DNA of 64,000 nucleotides from Ichthyophis bannanicus. Lineage: Eukaryota; Chordata; Amphibia; Gymnophiona; Ichthyophiidae. Positions within the stretch are counted from its first letter, which is position 1. Each line of letters opens with the position of its first letter. Location of the stretch: the NCBI GenBank assembly GCA_033557465.1, contig CM066033.1, positions 1,307,115,519-1,307,179,518 of the forward strand. The letters are read 5' to 3'. Positions 21,095-32,271 of the stretch are shown here, piece after piece. A program made the position numbers and the translations under genes. The notes under the pieces were generated by a model that saw only the letters and a list, made by a program, of their open reading frames with translations, was not told where the DNA came from and made no database searches.

Positions 21095-22262
21095 TTTTAT
21101 TTATTTATTTGCTTTACTTAACATGTTTTCTATACCGCCTTCTCCTTCAATTGAAGCAGTTTACAGCTTAACTCAAACATATTACAGTGCAATATAGGTG
21201 AGGAAGGCATGTATGAATTCCTTTGAACTTATTTATAGTGTAACTTATTTACAAAATCTACAAAATCCAGAATCCACTGGAAAAAGCATGAGCAGGGGGG
21301 AGGGGATGCTTAGTGTCGCTGTATCCAAAGAAGGTAGTTCAGTAAATGGGCTGCTATGTGACTTCCCTGAAGTGGTCCGTGTGGAGGAAGGTTTTCAACT
21401 ACTTCCGAAAGTCTTTTGCATGCGTTTTGGCTCTTAGGGCATCTGGTAGGGAGTTCCAGAGTGCTGGTGCTGCTAGGGATAAAGCTTTCCTGATGGTAGA
21501 TTGGTTAGCCTTCGTGAAGGTGCTGGATACTGGGATGGTGTCCATCGTGCTGCGCCACCATGGTCTGATGCTCGAGTTTGTGTAGATCAGGCCTTGTAGT
21601 ACATTGGCAGATATGTTGTGTTCGATTTTAAATATATTGAGGGCTGTTTTGAATTTAATGTGGGAGCGGATTGGGAGCCAGTGGAGCTGGTTCAAGAGAG
21701 GCGTTATACGGTCTTGCTTTGCTGATCCAGTGATGATGTGAGTAGTGGTATTTTGGGCCAGCTTCAGGGGCCGGGTTACTTATTTTGGCAGGCCATAGTA
21801 CAACAAGTTGCAGTAGTCCAGTATGGGGGTAACAACATCTTGGGAGACTGTGCAGAAGTGGCCTCAGCTGAAGAGGGGTTTGAGCTTCCTGATTATCGCC
21901 ATCTTATGGTATGCATTTCTGGTGGGTCTGTTGATATGGTGCATGTAGGTTCAGGTTGTGATCTAAGGTGATTCCAAGATATCTCATTTCATTTTTTACT
22001 GATATCGATGTTTCGTGTAATTGGAGCAAGAGTGGAGGGGTAAATGATGTGTCTCGTGTGATTATGAGGGTTTCCGTCTTTTTGTAATTGACATATAGAT
22101 TGTTATTGCTAAGCCATTCGGTCATCTCCTGTAGATATTCTGTCATAGTGGCATAGTCCGAGTTGTCCAGGTTGAGCGGGGTATAGACCATGATATCATC
22201 TGCATATATTGCATATTGAATGTTATATTGTTTGTTCCATTTCTGCAACATATTTCTATACA
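21095..22262 (-). pseudogene. L2-clade LINE, reverse transcriptase 3' half
   Basis: On the minus strand: NIQYAIYADDIMVYTPLN (catalytic YADD, about 22200), MTEWLSNNNLYVNYKKTE, MRYLGITLDHNLNL, then in another frame LHWLPIRSHIKFKTALN and LAAPALWNSLPDALRA. Between 21904 and 21695 the frame is broken. The 3' UTR ends in a TTTATTTATTTA-rich tail at about 21095. The element is 5'-truncated just upstream of the YADD block. It differs enough from the copy at 5450 to be another subfamily. Confidence 0.85.
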
Positions 22263-22265
22263 TGT

Positions 22266-22499
22266 ACGCTAACCAACCAGTTTTTACAAAATATGATGTC
22301 CCAATGTCATTCCCATTCTCGATTAAATCCTCTGAGTTTTCTCCAACTGGCAAAAGCTCTTTGCCAGTTTGCCAGCCCTACTCCAAGTTATCAATATCCC
22401 TGTTTAATGTCCATTACTAGGTTTAAGTTACAATGTAAACCGCTTTGATTGAAATGATAAAGTGGTATATAAAACCTGTTAAATAAAATAAATAAATAA
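22266..22499 (+). mobile_element. LINE/SINE 3' tail fragment
   Basis: Contains GTAAACCGCTTTGATTGAAA then AGTGGTATATAAAACC and an AAATAAATAAATAAAAT end, the L2-type terminal signature in plus orientation. Nothing coding is left. It abuts the Penelope palindrome. Confidence 0.65.
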
Positions 22500-23486
22500 A
22501 ATAGACCAGGTATCAACATCCAGTATCAGTATCAATAAGCAGCTCTATCACAGGTCTAAATAAAAGGAGAAAAAAGGCTTCAGAATACACGGATCAGGCA
22601 GGTGTGACTAACCATACCTATGCCATCCCCATCACATCAATAGCCAAAAAAATTCCTTTTCAATAATTTTCACATTTATCTATCAACATTAAATATTTTT
22701 GAAGTTTAATTTTTTTTTTAATTTTTTAATAATTTCTTAAGAATAACAGTATGACAATGCTCTCCTCTAAAGAATGTCATCCAGAAAACTTAGCTGAAGC
22801 AGTCTCCATAACATCTTTAAAACTCAAAAACTTCAAGCTGAACACCCCGAGGCCAACAATCCTGTCGACGAAGAGTTTTGCATAGTGCTTTCTCAAGGGG
22901 TCTCAACCAACACGAAATGCTGTAGAAGTGAGCAAAGAAGCAAAAAACCTGTGTAAGAAGAAAGTTTCCAGACAGACCATAACCACCTAATAACTAATCC
23001 AGATCAGCTGCGTGTCCAGCCAAACATACCTTCACTACAACAACAGATTAAGAAACAACAGCAGACCTACAAGATATCCCACCTACCAAAGAGGAAAAAT
23101 TGATAAACCTGCTAAGAAACCAAAAAGATTACACTCACCTCAACTGACTGCCAATACCGTTCAACATGCTCGATAGCTCAAACATGCTCGATAGCTAAAA
23201 ACGCTGCAGATGAGCAAAATTTAAATAGAAAAGCAGCATGAATCTGATTGGCTAAAAATACACCAAATACTACTTCAATAAAAGAGCAAACAGAAACTGC
23301 GACAAGCTCGATGGCTCAAGCCGGCTGAAAACGTCACGCATGAGCAGTATTTAAATTAAAAAAACAAAAACAGCATAAATCTGACTGACTCAAAACTCAC
23401 CAAATAAATACCACTTCAAAAAGAGCGAACAGAAAACGCAGCACGCACCCGATATCTATTGCCACCATCCTGAAGACTCTATTCAT

Positions 23487-23842
23487 TCAAGATCCATACA
23501 ATGATGACATCAAAACAGTACCTCCATCACACCCATCTAGACACAAATGCCAATCTATTTGAGAATTAAGGCCTTTTGGATATACAGTATCTAGACAGAA
23601 AATCCATTTCTGCTCCCTAAAGAGCAAGGAATGCTCTCTGGTGCGTTCACCTATGCCCGTCAATATCTGATCAATGCAGAAACATCTATGATCTGCAAAC
23701 ATGTGACCCTTCTCTTTACAATGCTGAACTATAGGAGCCTCAAGTCTTGCACAATGCAAACGACTTCTATGTTATGCCATACGTAATCTAAAGGGCCGAG
23801 TGGTCTGCCCAATATATAACATATCACACAGGCATCTAATCA
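23487..23842 (-). pseudogene. Penelope GIY-YIG endonuclease, left arm
   Basis: The minus strand reads MLYIGQTTRPFRLRMA at the inner edge, keeping the GIY-YIG core Y-IGQT. LEAPIVQHCKEKGH and the C-terminal EQKWIFCLDTVYPKGLNSQI follow. The open part starts at 23759 because of a stop after RMA (the position is TAA rather than GAA). The nuclease would nick target DNA for priming. The N-terminal half of the polyprotein is missing. Confidence 0.75.
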
Positions 23843-23867
23843 CTCTTCAGTTTGTGAGATTACAGAA

Positions 23868-24305
23868 ATGGTTAGTGTGTTTAATTACAGAGGCCATAAT
23901 TATCGGTTACGTTACAACACCACGTATGATTCCTATTTTGTGGTTTATGTGATTAGATGCCCGTGTGATATGTTATATTTTAGGCAGTTCACTCGGCCCT
24001 TTAGATTACGTATGGCAGAACATAGACGTCGTTTGCATTGTGCAAGACTTGAGGCTCCTATAGTTCAGCATTGTAAAGAGAAGGGTCACATGTCTGCAGA
24101 TCATAGATGTTTCTGCATTGATCAGATATTGACGGGCATAGGTGAACACACCAGAGAGCATTCCTTGCTCTTTAGGGAGCAGAAATGGATTTTCTGTCTA
24201 GATACTGTATATCCAAAAGGCCTTAATTCTCAAATAGATTGGCATTTGTGTCTAGATGGGTGTGATGGAGGTACTGTTTTGATGTCATCATTGTATGGAT
24301 CTTGA
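23868..24305 (+). pseudogene. Penelope GIY-YIG endonuclease, right arm
   Basis: An open frame of 145 codons covering the spacer and the right arm. It includes VYVIRCPCDMLYF, then RQFTRPFRLRMAEHRRR. The catalytic Y-IGQT core seen in the left arm is altered here to Y-FRQF, so the nuclease should be inactive although the frame is open. The C-terminus matches the left arm almost exactly. About 40 residues upstream of CPC resemble the Penelope linker region. Confidence 0.75.
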
Positions 24306-25679
24306 ATAAATAGAGTCTTCAGGATGGTGGCAATAGATATCGCCTGCGTGCTGCGGTTTCTGTTTACTCTTTTTGAAGTGGTATTTATTTGGTGAGCTTT
24401 GAGTCAGTCAGATTCATGTTGTTTTTGTTTTTTTTATTTAAATACTGCTCATGCTTGGCATTTTCAGCCGACTTGAGCCATCGAGCTTGTCGCGGTTTCT
24501 GTTTGCTCTTTTGTTGAAGTGGTATTTGTTTGGCGTGTTTTGAACCAATCAGATTCATGCTGCTTTTCTATTTAAATACTGCACATGTGTGGCGTTTTTA
24601 GCCGGTTTGAGCTATCGAGCATGTTGAACGGTATTGGCAGTCAGTTGAGGTGAGTGTAATCTTTTTGGTTTCTTAGCGGGTTTATCTATTTTTTTCCTCT
24701 TTGGGAGGTGGGATATCTTGTAGGTCTGCCATTGTTTCTTAATCTGATGTTGTAGTGAAGGTATGTTTGGCTGGACACGCAGCTGATCTGGATTAGTTAT
24801 TAGGTGGCTATGGTCTGTCTGAAAACATTCTTCTTACACAGGTTTTTTGCTTCTTTGCTCACTTCTACAGCATTTCGTGTTGGTTGAGACCCCTTGAGAA
24901 AGCGCTATGCGAAACGCTTCGTCGACAGGATTGTTGGCGTCAGGTTGTTCTGCTTGAAAGTTTTGAGATTTGAAGGTGTTATGGAGACTGCTTCAGCTAC
25001 GTTTTCTGGATGACTTGCTTTAGAGGAGAGCATTGTCATACTGTTATTCTTAAGAAATTATTAAAAAATTAAAAAAGTTAAACTTCAAAAAAATATATAA
25101 TGTTGATAGATAAATGTGAAAATTTTTGAAAAGGAATTTTTTTGGCTATTGATGTGGTGGGGATGGCATAGGTATGCTTAGTCACACCTGCCTGATCCGT
25201 GTATTCTGAAGCCTTTTTTCTCCTTTTATTTAGACCTGTGATAGAGCTGCTTATTGATACTGAAACTAGATGTTGATACCTAGCCTATTTGTATCTATAG
25301 TAGAGTGAATATTTTGTTTTTTGAACTTAGTTTGTTTCACTCTGAAATTGACTATTTTCCTTGAGTTTGCCAACCCTAACAGGGCTATAGCAGTATAAAC
25401 CCACTTTTAAACACTTTTTCTGTATCAGTACTGTCACAACCATTCTCACAGTTTCCACTCAGCTTCTCACTCCCAACTGTAGCCAGTTTACACTTGTTTA
25501 TGTTGCCTTCATCTCCCTTTTAATCAGGCCTCTGGCCCTTTAAATTTGTTTTTTGGTTGCCCAGCCCTCAAAGTGCTGCTCTCTTTCTTTGCTCTCCTCC
25601 CCCTCCCATCAAGGGGGGGCTCCTGCTTCTTTTTAACTATTATATTTGTGGCTATTGCCACTTTAAATATGTGCGGCTG

Positions 25680-25901
25680 TTTCAGCTCTTTGAGGTTGCT
25701 TTTGGATCCTGATGCTCCTCACTCTCTTGTCCACTACTTATGTTTATCTTACCGTACTCTAGTCCCTGGTTTTGCGATGTTTTTGTCTTGATGAGATTGT
25801 AAGCTCTGATGAGCAGGGACCGTGTCTTACATCTGTATGTACAGCGCTGTGTATGCCTTATAGTGGTATACAAATGATAGGTGGTGGTAGTAGTAGTAGC
25901 T
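25680..25901 (+). mobile_element. L2-type 3' end with (TAG)n tail
   Basis: Shows TGAGATTGTAAGCTCTGATG, GCAGGGACCGTGTCTTACAT, CAGCGCTGTGTATGCCTTAT and a GTAGTAGTAGTAG end. The same cassette occurs at 26850, 38390, 41900 and, inverted, at 55365. Upstream GAGGTTGCTTTTGGATCC is the end of the L2 coding region. Confidence 0.7.
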
Positions 25902-26609
25902 GCTCTCATCTTGGCTCTCTGCAGTCTGCCTCAAGCTGCGAACCACGTCTTTACTTCTGTTTTTAATCATGCAGCCTAATGCCACGCCCCCCTGTGCCCC
26001 AGCCTTTCAATTCATTCCATGATTGCAGCCTTTTCTCCCGACCCTGCCTCCTCTAAACCATGCTGCCATGAAGATGCAAGAACCGCCTTTTTTTAAAAAC
26101 TGTTCTTCCTCCCCTGCCCATCCTTGATGCTAGCCACAAACCACGGCCTTTCCAGCTCTACACTTCTCACGTGCAGGCCGTGACACCAGCGTAGTTCCTC
26201 CACCAGTGTGGCCTGCACATCACTGCGCCCCCCGGCTTGAAGTTTTAAATTTAATATTCAACCTGGCTCCCCACCAGCATGGCACTTCTCAACGGGCCAT
26301 GGCAATCTCAACCAAAAGATACACAGACTGCCACCAAAAGGTACCCGATGCTTTTAAAAAATGCAACCTCATGGTTACTTTAGGTTGAAGGGTTTGAGTT
26401 TTTTAAACTTACTTTCCCAATGTTTGCCATGAGAGGAAAAGAAAAGTATTAAAACTGTGCCCATAGACTATAATGGGAACTACTCAGACCTTCCAGAATA
26501 TTCCAGCCCCTAATGGAAATAAATATATTTGGGTTCAAGAGCTCCAGGAGCCAAATACAAGGAGGATAATAGTACAATGGGCTAACATTGTGAGAGCGAA
26601 TTTGTAGAC
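25902..26609. other. Unassigned sequence
   Basis: No coding region or named repeat recognised. It separates two L2 tails of the same subfamily. Confidence 0.45.
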
Positions 26610-26965
26610 ATGTGCTCTTCTCTTCTATTGCTAACTCCAGACTTCGCTCCTTTCACCGTGCTGTTCCTTATGCCTGGAACAAACGACCTGAGTCTGTACA
26701 TCAGGCACCTTCTCTGACCCTTTTCAAATACAGGCTGAAAACTCACCTCTTCGCTGCCGCTTTTGGATCTTGACTCACCTGATCTCCTTTGTGTTTTACC
26801 ATTCCCCCTAGATGTATCCTATGTCTATAGCTACTGTGTTATCTGTCTTGACTAGATTGCACGTTCTGAGGAGTAGGGGCCATCTTTTACATGTGTCTGT
26901 GTAGCGCTGCGTACATCTTGTACCACTATACAAATGTTCAATAGTAGTAGCAGTAGTAGTAATAA
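26610..26965 (+). pseudogene. L2-clade LINE C-terminus and tail
   Basis: The plus strand reads RSFHRAVPYAWNKRPESVHQ, then LFKYRLKTHLFAAAFGS, the usual end of L2 ORF2. After a stop comes the 3' UTR with GACTAGATTGCACGTTCTGA and the (TAG/CAG)n tail. Strongly 5'-truncated. Confidence 0.8.
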
Positions 26966-28263
26966 TATTGGAACATCCTCCCGCAAGCCACAAACGTTCA
27001 TTTCAGAGACAAGACAAAAAGCCTTTTGACCACAAAAAATAGTGTTCAAATATTCCCTGTTAGAACTACTCAGCAAAACCTGAATGTTGTAAGATGTTCA
27101 TCCTGTAAATCGAGGCGTGCCCCAGGGATCTGCGCTGGCACCCTGTTTGCAGGTTTTCTGTTATGTACCACTCTATCATTGTATGCTGCCAAAAAGCAAG
27201 CAAGTTCAGATTGGCAGGAAATAATTTCACAAAAGAAAAGAAAGAAATAAAAATACAAGCGTCTCCTTGGAAATGCATATGACCTTTCAATCTACAATCC
27301 CAGTGATCCTTTTCAAACTACTGGTATTTTTTGACTATGCTGACATCGTAGTTATTTCTTCAGCATTCCAATAACTTTATTGTACTGCACTCACAGTAAA
27401 AGGTGAACAATCCTTTTGCTTATAGATTTGTCAAATGTACTACCTTCTCAAAAATTTAACATGACAGGGGTGAATCTAGGTCACCAAGTTCTCTATCCAG
27501 TGCTTAAACCTTGTTTAACTGTTTCCATAGCAAGATTATGCTGGAAACACCTTCCTCTGTAACTACCATCCTACTTAACACAGACCCTCTGGAAAATCGA
27601 CATGCATTAGGAAACAGTTACAAAACGAAAAATCCACAAATTTGCTTGCAGGTGCAGTTCTGAAATACACATAAATTTGGTACAAGGCAATAACTTCTCC
27701 AAAAATATTTTGCAGACTAGAACGTATACCAAAGGTACCATCTGATATTGTCACAGTCCATGAACCTGGTCCCGAAACTATAATTATTAATTTACATGGT
27801 ATCTTGCTTTTCAACATGTATCATATATTATACTGAAATTTTTCTGAGACAGAGAAATTTCTTGTTGGCAGGAATATGAATTGCTAAATGTTCCAGTTTC
27901 AGATAGATAATATAGGGGTGATCATAGATCAACTGCACTCAAGAAATAAATCTCCCTTGATGTTCTTGCTATATTGCAACAAAAATGTTTCTGTGTCGAA
28001 ATGACAAATGATCCTCAAAATAAGGCAATCAAGTACCGAAGCAGAGATGAGACACCCAGATTAGTAAAATAGCCGAGTCATTTCCAAACCAGTAAGTCCA
28101 TTTCTAGAAAGCATCCGTGCAAATGCTTGATTGTCCTAGCTTCTGAGTGATATGGCATGGTGTGGGATAAATTCTAGCATCAGTTATTTATGCACCGCTG
28201 CCAAAAAAACAAAGTTAAACGATCTGTCCAAGGGAGGTAATGTTAATGACATTATAGTCACAC
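26966..28263. other. Unassigned sequence
   Basis: AT-rich, no open frame with a domain and no repeat family I can name. It has the look of ordinary intergenic or intronic DNA. Confidence 0.45.
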
Positions 28264-28266
28264 TTA

Positions 28267-29086
28267 GGGGTCCTTTTACTAAAGTGCAGTAAGTCTTTGC
28301 ACTTACAGAGCATTTTGAGTAACAACACACAATAAGTGCAACAGGTATTTGCTAACCGGCGGGGATGTGCCCTGCGAGTTCCTGGCAGTTATTGCACCAA
28401 AATGCACCCTACCACTTGACAGCAGCATTCACACTTAACGGCATTCATTAAGGTGACATTAAGGAATGTCTTTACTGAAGCGCACTAAGGTTTTGCAAGT
28501 ATCATGCATTTAAGAGTAGATATCAACATGTGGTCTGTACAAAAGTCGCAAGCTACCTGTTGGGGGCATCTACAGTATAGCCTCAGCAGATACCGCACTG
28601 GTTCAGACCCTAATGTTCACCAGAGGTAATGTGGATGCACTTAACGCCACCCATTGAAGTGGCATTAAGTGCATCCACACTACCTGCAATATAGATGCCA
28701 AGCACATGCTGTCAACATCTGCATGCCACCCTTACCCCTCCTATCTCCCTTCCTATCACACGCTAATCAGATAGCATGGAATTAACCCCATGCTGCCTGT
28801 TTGGTGCATGCACTGTTCTCACAGGCCATTAGCCCAATCAAGCCCACATTCACAGCTAGTAAACATGCGCCTATGTTTACCCACACTAATGGCAACATTG
28901 ATGACATGTGACATATACCCTCAGGCTACCTGTAATGTGATCTCCACACCCACTCTTCACCCCTATCTTTCCTATTCCCTGCTCCACACTGTTACTGTCA
29001 CGTCAGCTCAGTAATTGTTGCCGTGGCCCCGCACTAACAGTTACCGCATGCTTTGACCACTTAGCGCACGTTAGTAAACACGCTCC
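28267..29086. mobile_element. Harbinger-like MITE, 820 bp
   Basis: Ends GGGGTCCTTTTACTAAAG and, inverted, GGAGCGTGTTTACTAACG, flanked by TTA at 28264-28266 and 29087-29089. The end pattern (GGGG, four bases, TTTACTAAA) parallels the large Harbinger element. Inside, 28624-28650 and 28659-28685 form a 27-nt hairpin with two mismatches. No transposase. It would depend on a nuclease supplied in trans. Confidence 0.75.
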
Positions 29087-29089
29087 TTA

Positions 29090-29819
29090 GAGTGCTTTAG
29101 TACTGTCATGCAACTTATTTTCAGTGGGGTCCCAGGAGACACAGATTCAGCAGCAGGTAAGAGTCTTCAACTTATACTTACAGAGCTGAAGAAGCTGAAA
29201 GATCAGAGACCCACTGAGAGCTTCCTGTTGCTTGCTAACAGTTTTTTCTACAGGAAAGGGTGAGAAAATACTGCAAAAGCAATATTAAAAATGATTTATG
29301 GGGTTAACTTCAGACTTGAGGCTGGCCCGGCGAATGCTTATATTTTGGATGGGTATTTAAAGTCTTGGCAAAAGTTAATTCATTTGAAGGAGGTGTTTTG
29401 GGAGGCATTCCAGGAAGGGGCTAAAAATTAAGAGGACATCACTAATATTCACTTCCATGTCTCTTTATCTGTTTAAGTAGGACCTCATAAACAGCTATCC
29501 CAATTTAATGGGTAACTTATCTGTTTAATTTAATGCTGCATATTCAGAGGCCCCATTCAAAAGCAAAGGAAGGCTGACATGTGTGTAACGATATCTGCCC
29601 GACTTTTCCAGATATCTTTAAATGACGATTGTCTTTCTGAATATTTCCTGCTGAATTCCTTTTCAATCTCAAATATAGCAATCAGCTCAAAATAGTTGAA
29701 TTAGCACTTTTCTGTAGCAGTTAACTGTATCATCATATTCATCTATATCTTTCATAAAAACTTGCTCAATTTACTTTTGAATTTATTCAGTATGACAATC
29801 ACAACTACTTAAGAATGTA
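29090..29819. other. Unassigned sequence
   Basis: No coding or repeat signal that I recognise. Confidence 0.45.
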
Positions 29820-30362
29820 GCATGAGAAATCTCATGCTGAGGTAGACCCATGGGTCCATCAAGCCCAATATCTTGTCTCCAACAGACATCACTTGTAAGA
29901 ACCTAGTAGACCATAATAGAAAGTCCATCCTTTATTACTCAGTCCCAGAAGTATGACGTTGAGACCCTCAAGTCTATCTGGTTAATAATTTAAGGACCTC
30001 TCATCCAAAATCTTGTCCTGACCTTGTTTAGACTCATCTGTGCTACTAGCATTGACCACAACAATCTCCAGCAACAAATTCTACAGTCTAGCTAACGGAA
30101 AAGATTATGTTTAAATTTGATTTAAATCTGATATTTGTTAGTTTCATGGAATATACTCTAGGCCTAACACTATTTGTTAGAATAAAAGTGTGTTCCCAAT
30201 TTACTTGTTTTATACCACTCATGACAGACCTCTATCATATTCTCTCCCCATCATGTCTTCTCCAGGCTGAAAGCCCTAACCCACTAAGTCTTTTCTCATA
30301 ACGAATCTATTCCATCTCTATTATTTTTGTTGCCCTTCTCTGCATTTTCTCTAATATTGTCA
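29820..30362 (-). pseudogene. CR1-family LINE C-terminus and 3' UTR, antisense
   Basis: On the minus strand, reading from 30350, EKMQRRATKII is followed by YEKRLSGLGLSAWR, the conserved QRRATK...Y..RL..L.L block near the CR1 ORF2 C-terminus. It continues with diverged 3'-UTR sequence down to TGGACCCATGGGTCTACCTC at about 29850. Several stops. The second Tc1 copy is inserted at its upstream edge. Confidence 0.75.
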
Positions 30363-30364
30363 TA

Positions 30365-32049
30365 AAGATGTGGTCAACATTATTGGCACCCTTGCAGTTC
30401 AAACCCTTAATGTCCAATATCTCCTAAAAAAAGTGGCCAGTGAAATGACTTTGGACTATATATGCACACATATGTGACACGTAAAAGAATCAAATAAAAC
30501 AAGACCAATTAAAAAAGGAAATAGTATTAAAACTGGAACATTGCCAGGACATAATTATTATCCTAACAAAAAGCCCCAAAGATAGTGATAATATACAATA
30601 TATAGAGCACCTACAGTACAAGAATGATGTTCTTTGAAACAGCTAAGTAGAGGATAACTTTGATACAATTGGTTTTTGAAAATGATTAAATAGGATAAAA
30701 CCGAGTGGAGGACATAGTTTTTGGTCTATGTCCCTTTCCGGTAATATCCGACAAAAAAATTTGAAAAGGTTTCACTGGGGGTATTTAGTGATTTCTTGGA
30801 GTGTCAGGACATAATTATTGGCATCCTTATAAACAATTCAAGTCAGTTTGAGCAGAAGAACCACATTCCCACTGCTGCAAAATTAGACCCACTTGTGATC
30901 AACTGTCAGTACTCACATGACTTGAATCAACCAATGAATGATGGCTCTAATGTTTAAAATGGCCACATATACTCTCTGTTCCATTTTCACAATAGTAAGG
31001 ACAAGAGAACTGCCTGAGACCATCAGAAAAGCCATTATCACCAAATATCAAACTTCAAAGGGGGAAAAGGACATCTCCAAAGACCTTGGGATTCCAGTGT
31101 CTACAGTTCACAATGTTATTAAGAAATTTTCTGCTCATGGAACTGCTAAGAACTTCCCAGGATGTGGTGGGAAAGGAAAATTAATCCAAAACGTCTTCAA
31201 AGGTTAGTGCAAACTATTGGAAAAACACCACATACAACATCCAAAGAGCTTAAAGCTGACCTGGAGCAATCTGGAGTGGTAGTTTCAACCTGCACCATAT
31301 GCGGCGCACTAAACAAAAAAGGACTTCATAGGAGAAGGCCAAGGAGGATCCCACTGCTCAAAGACAGACATTAAAAGGCATGTCTGGACTTTGCCCAAAC
31401 TCACCTTGAGAAACTACAATCCTTCTTGGAAAATGTTCTGTGGACAGATGAAACCAAACTTGAGCTTTTTGGCGATGCAAACCAGCAATATATTTATAGG
31501 CAAAGAAATGAAGCTTATGAGAAAAAAAACATCCTTACTACAATTAAATATGGTGGAGGTTTCATAATATTCTGTGGCTGTTTTGCTGCCTCAGGAACTG
31601 GAAGCCTGGAACATATTAAAGGAATCATGAAATTAGAGGACTGCCAAGGTATTTTGGAGAGAAACGTGCTATCTAGTGTCAGAAAGCTATATCTGGCTTG
31701 AAGGTCATGGGTCCTCCAGCAGGACAATGATCCAAAATGTACAGTCAAAAGTACAAAAGAATTGTTAAAAAGGAACAAATGGACTGTTTTAAACTGGCCA
31801 GCAATGAGTACTGATCTCACTTCAATCGAAAACCTTTGGGAAATGCTGAAATCTGCCATTGGCAAAAGGACTCGTGGAAACATTAATGAGCTGGAATCAA
31901 TCACATTAGAAGAGTGGGAGAAACTACCAGCAGACAGATTTACAAAACTTATAGATGGCTACAAGAAACGTTTGGAGATTGTCATCACTGCCAAGGGTTG
32001 TGCAACCAAATATTAGTGAAGGGTGCCATTAATCCTATCCAGGTCATAT
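30365..32049 (+). mobile_element. Tc1/mariner transposon copy 2, right end lost
   Basis: The left terminus reads GATGTGGTCAACATTATTGG after a TA at 30363-30364, matching copy 1. The transposase is on the plus strand. The right part ends in GGTGCCATTAATCCTATCCA at about 32040, where the large Harbinger element begins. The terminal ~230 bp present in copy 1 are not found, because the far side of that insertion has been rearranged. Confidence 0.9.
30938..32016 (+). pseudogene. Tc1-like DD34E transposase (copy 2)
   Basis: Better preserved than copy 1. The N-terminal helix-turn-helix reads ETIRKAIITKYQTSKGEK (30938-31207). WTDETKLELFGDANQQY holds the first Asp (about 31440), QQDNDPKCTVKSTKELLKR the second (about 31720) and TSIENLWEMLKSAIGKR the Glu. 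The spacing between the second Asp and the Glu is consistent with DD34E. Frame changes near 31190, a stop at 31372-31374 and a stop at about 31700 break the gene. The C-terminus GCATKY ends at 32016. Confidence 0.9.
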
Positions 32050-32271
32050 TTAGGGGTATGTTTACTAAACCGTCCTAATGTTACCGGTGCTAGTTGCAGC
32101 GTTACTGTGAAGAGTGCCATATAAGGAGTGGGCGTTCTGGTCATAAGGTAGCAATTGCGAGTTATTGCGCAATAAAGTGTGCCGTGGCCGTTATCGCGCG
32201 ATAGAGGGAGCCGTGCACGTTACCACACGTTAACCTTAACTTCGCGTGCTGACCTGTAATCACAGCAACAG

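Larger units (their letters stand above)
22500..25286. mobile_element. Penelope-like inverted dimer (2.8-kb palindrome)
   Basis: Arms of about 1.34 kb (22500-23842 and 23950-25286) are inverse copies with scattered differences, separated by about 107 unique bases. Each arm carries the GIY-YIG domain and the 3' flank of a Penelope-like element, arranged so that the truncated 5' ends face each other. Each arm also holds a GAAACGCTTCGTC-type motif (plus copy at 24911-24923). Reverse transcriptase sequence is absent. Inverted and tandem partial copies joined by pLTRs are characteristic of this retroelement class. Confidence 0.8.

Noticed and set aside
22500..25286. Two independent host GIY-YIG genes
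   Set aside because: The frames are mirror copies in a Penelope palindrome with matching non-coding flanks.
22500..25286. CRISPR-like or bacterial features
   Set aside because: Nothing in the window has short regular spacered repeats; all repeats are explained by eukaryotic elements or simple tandem arrays.
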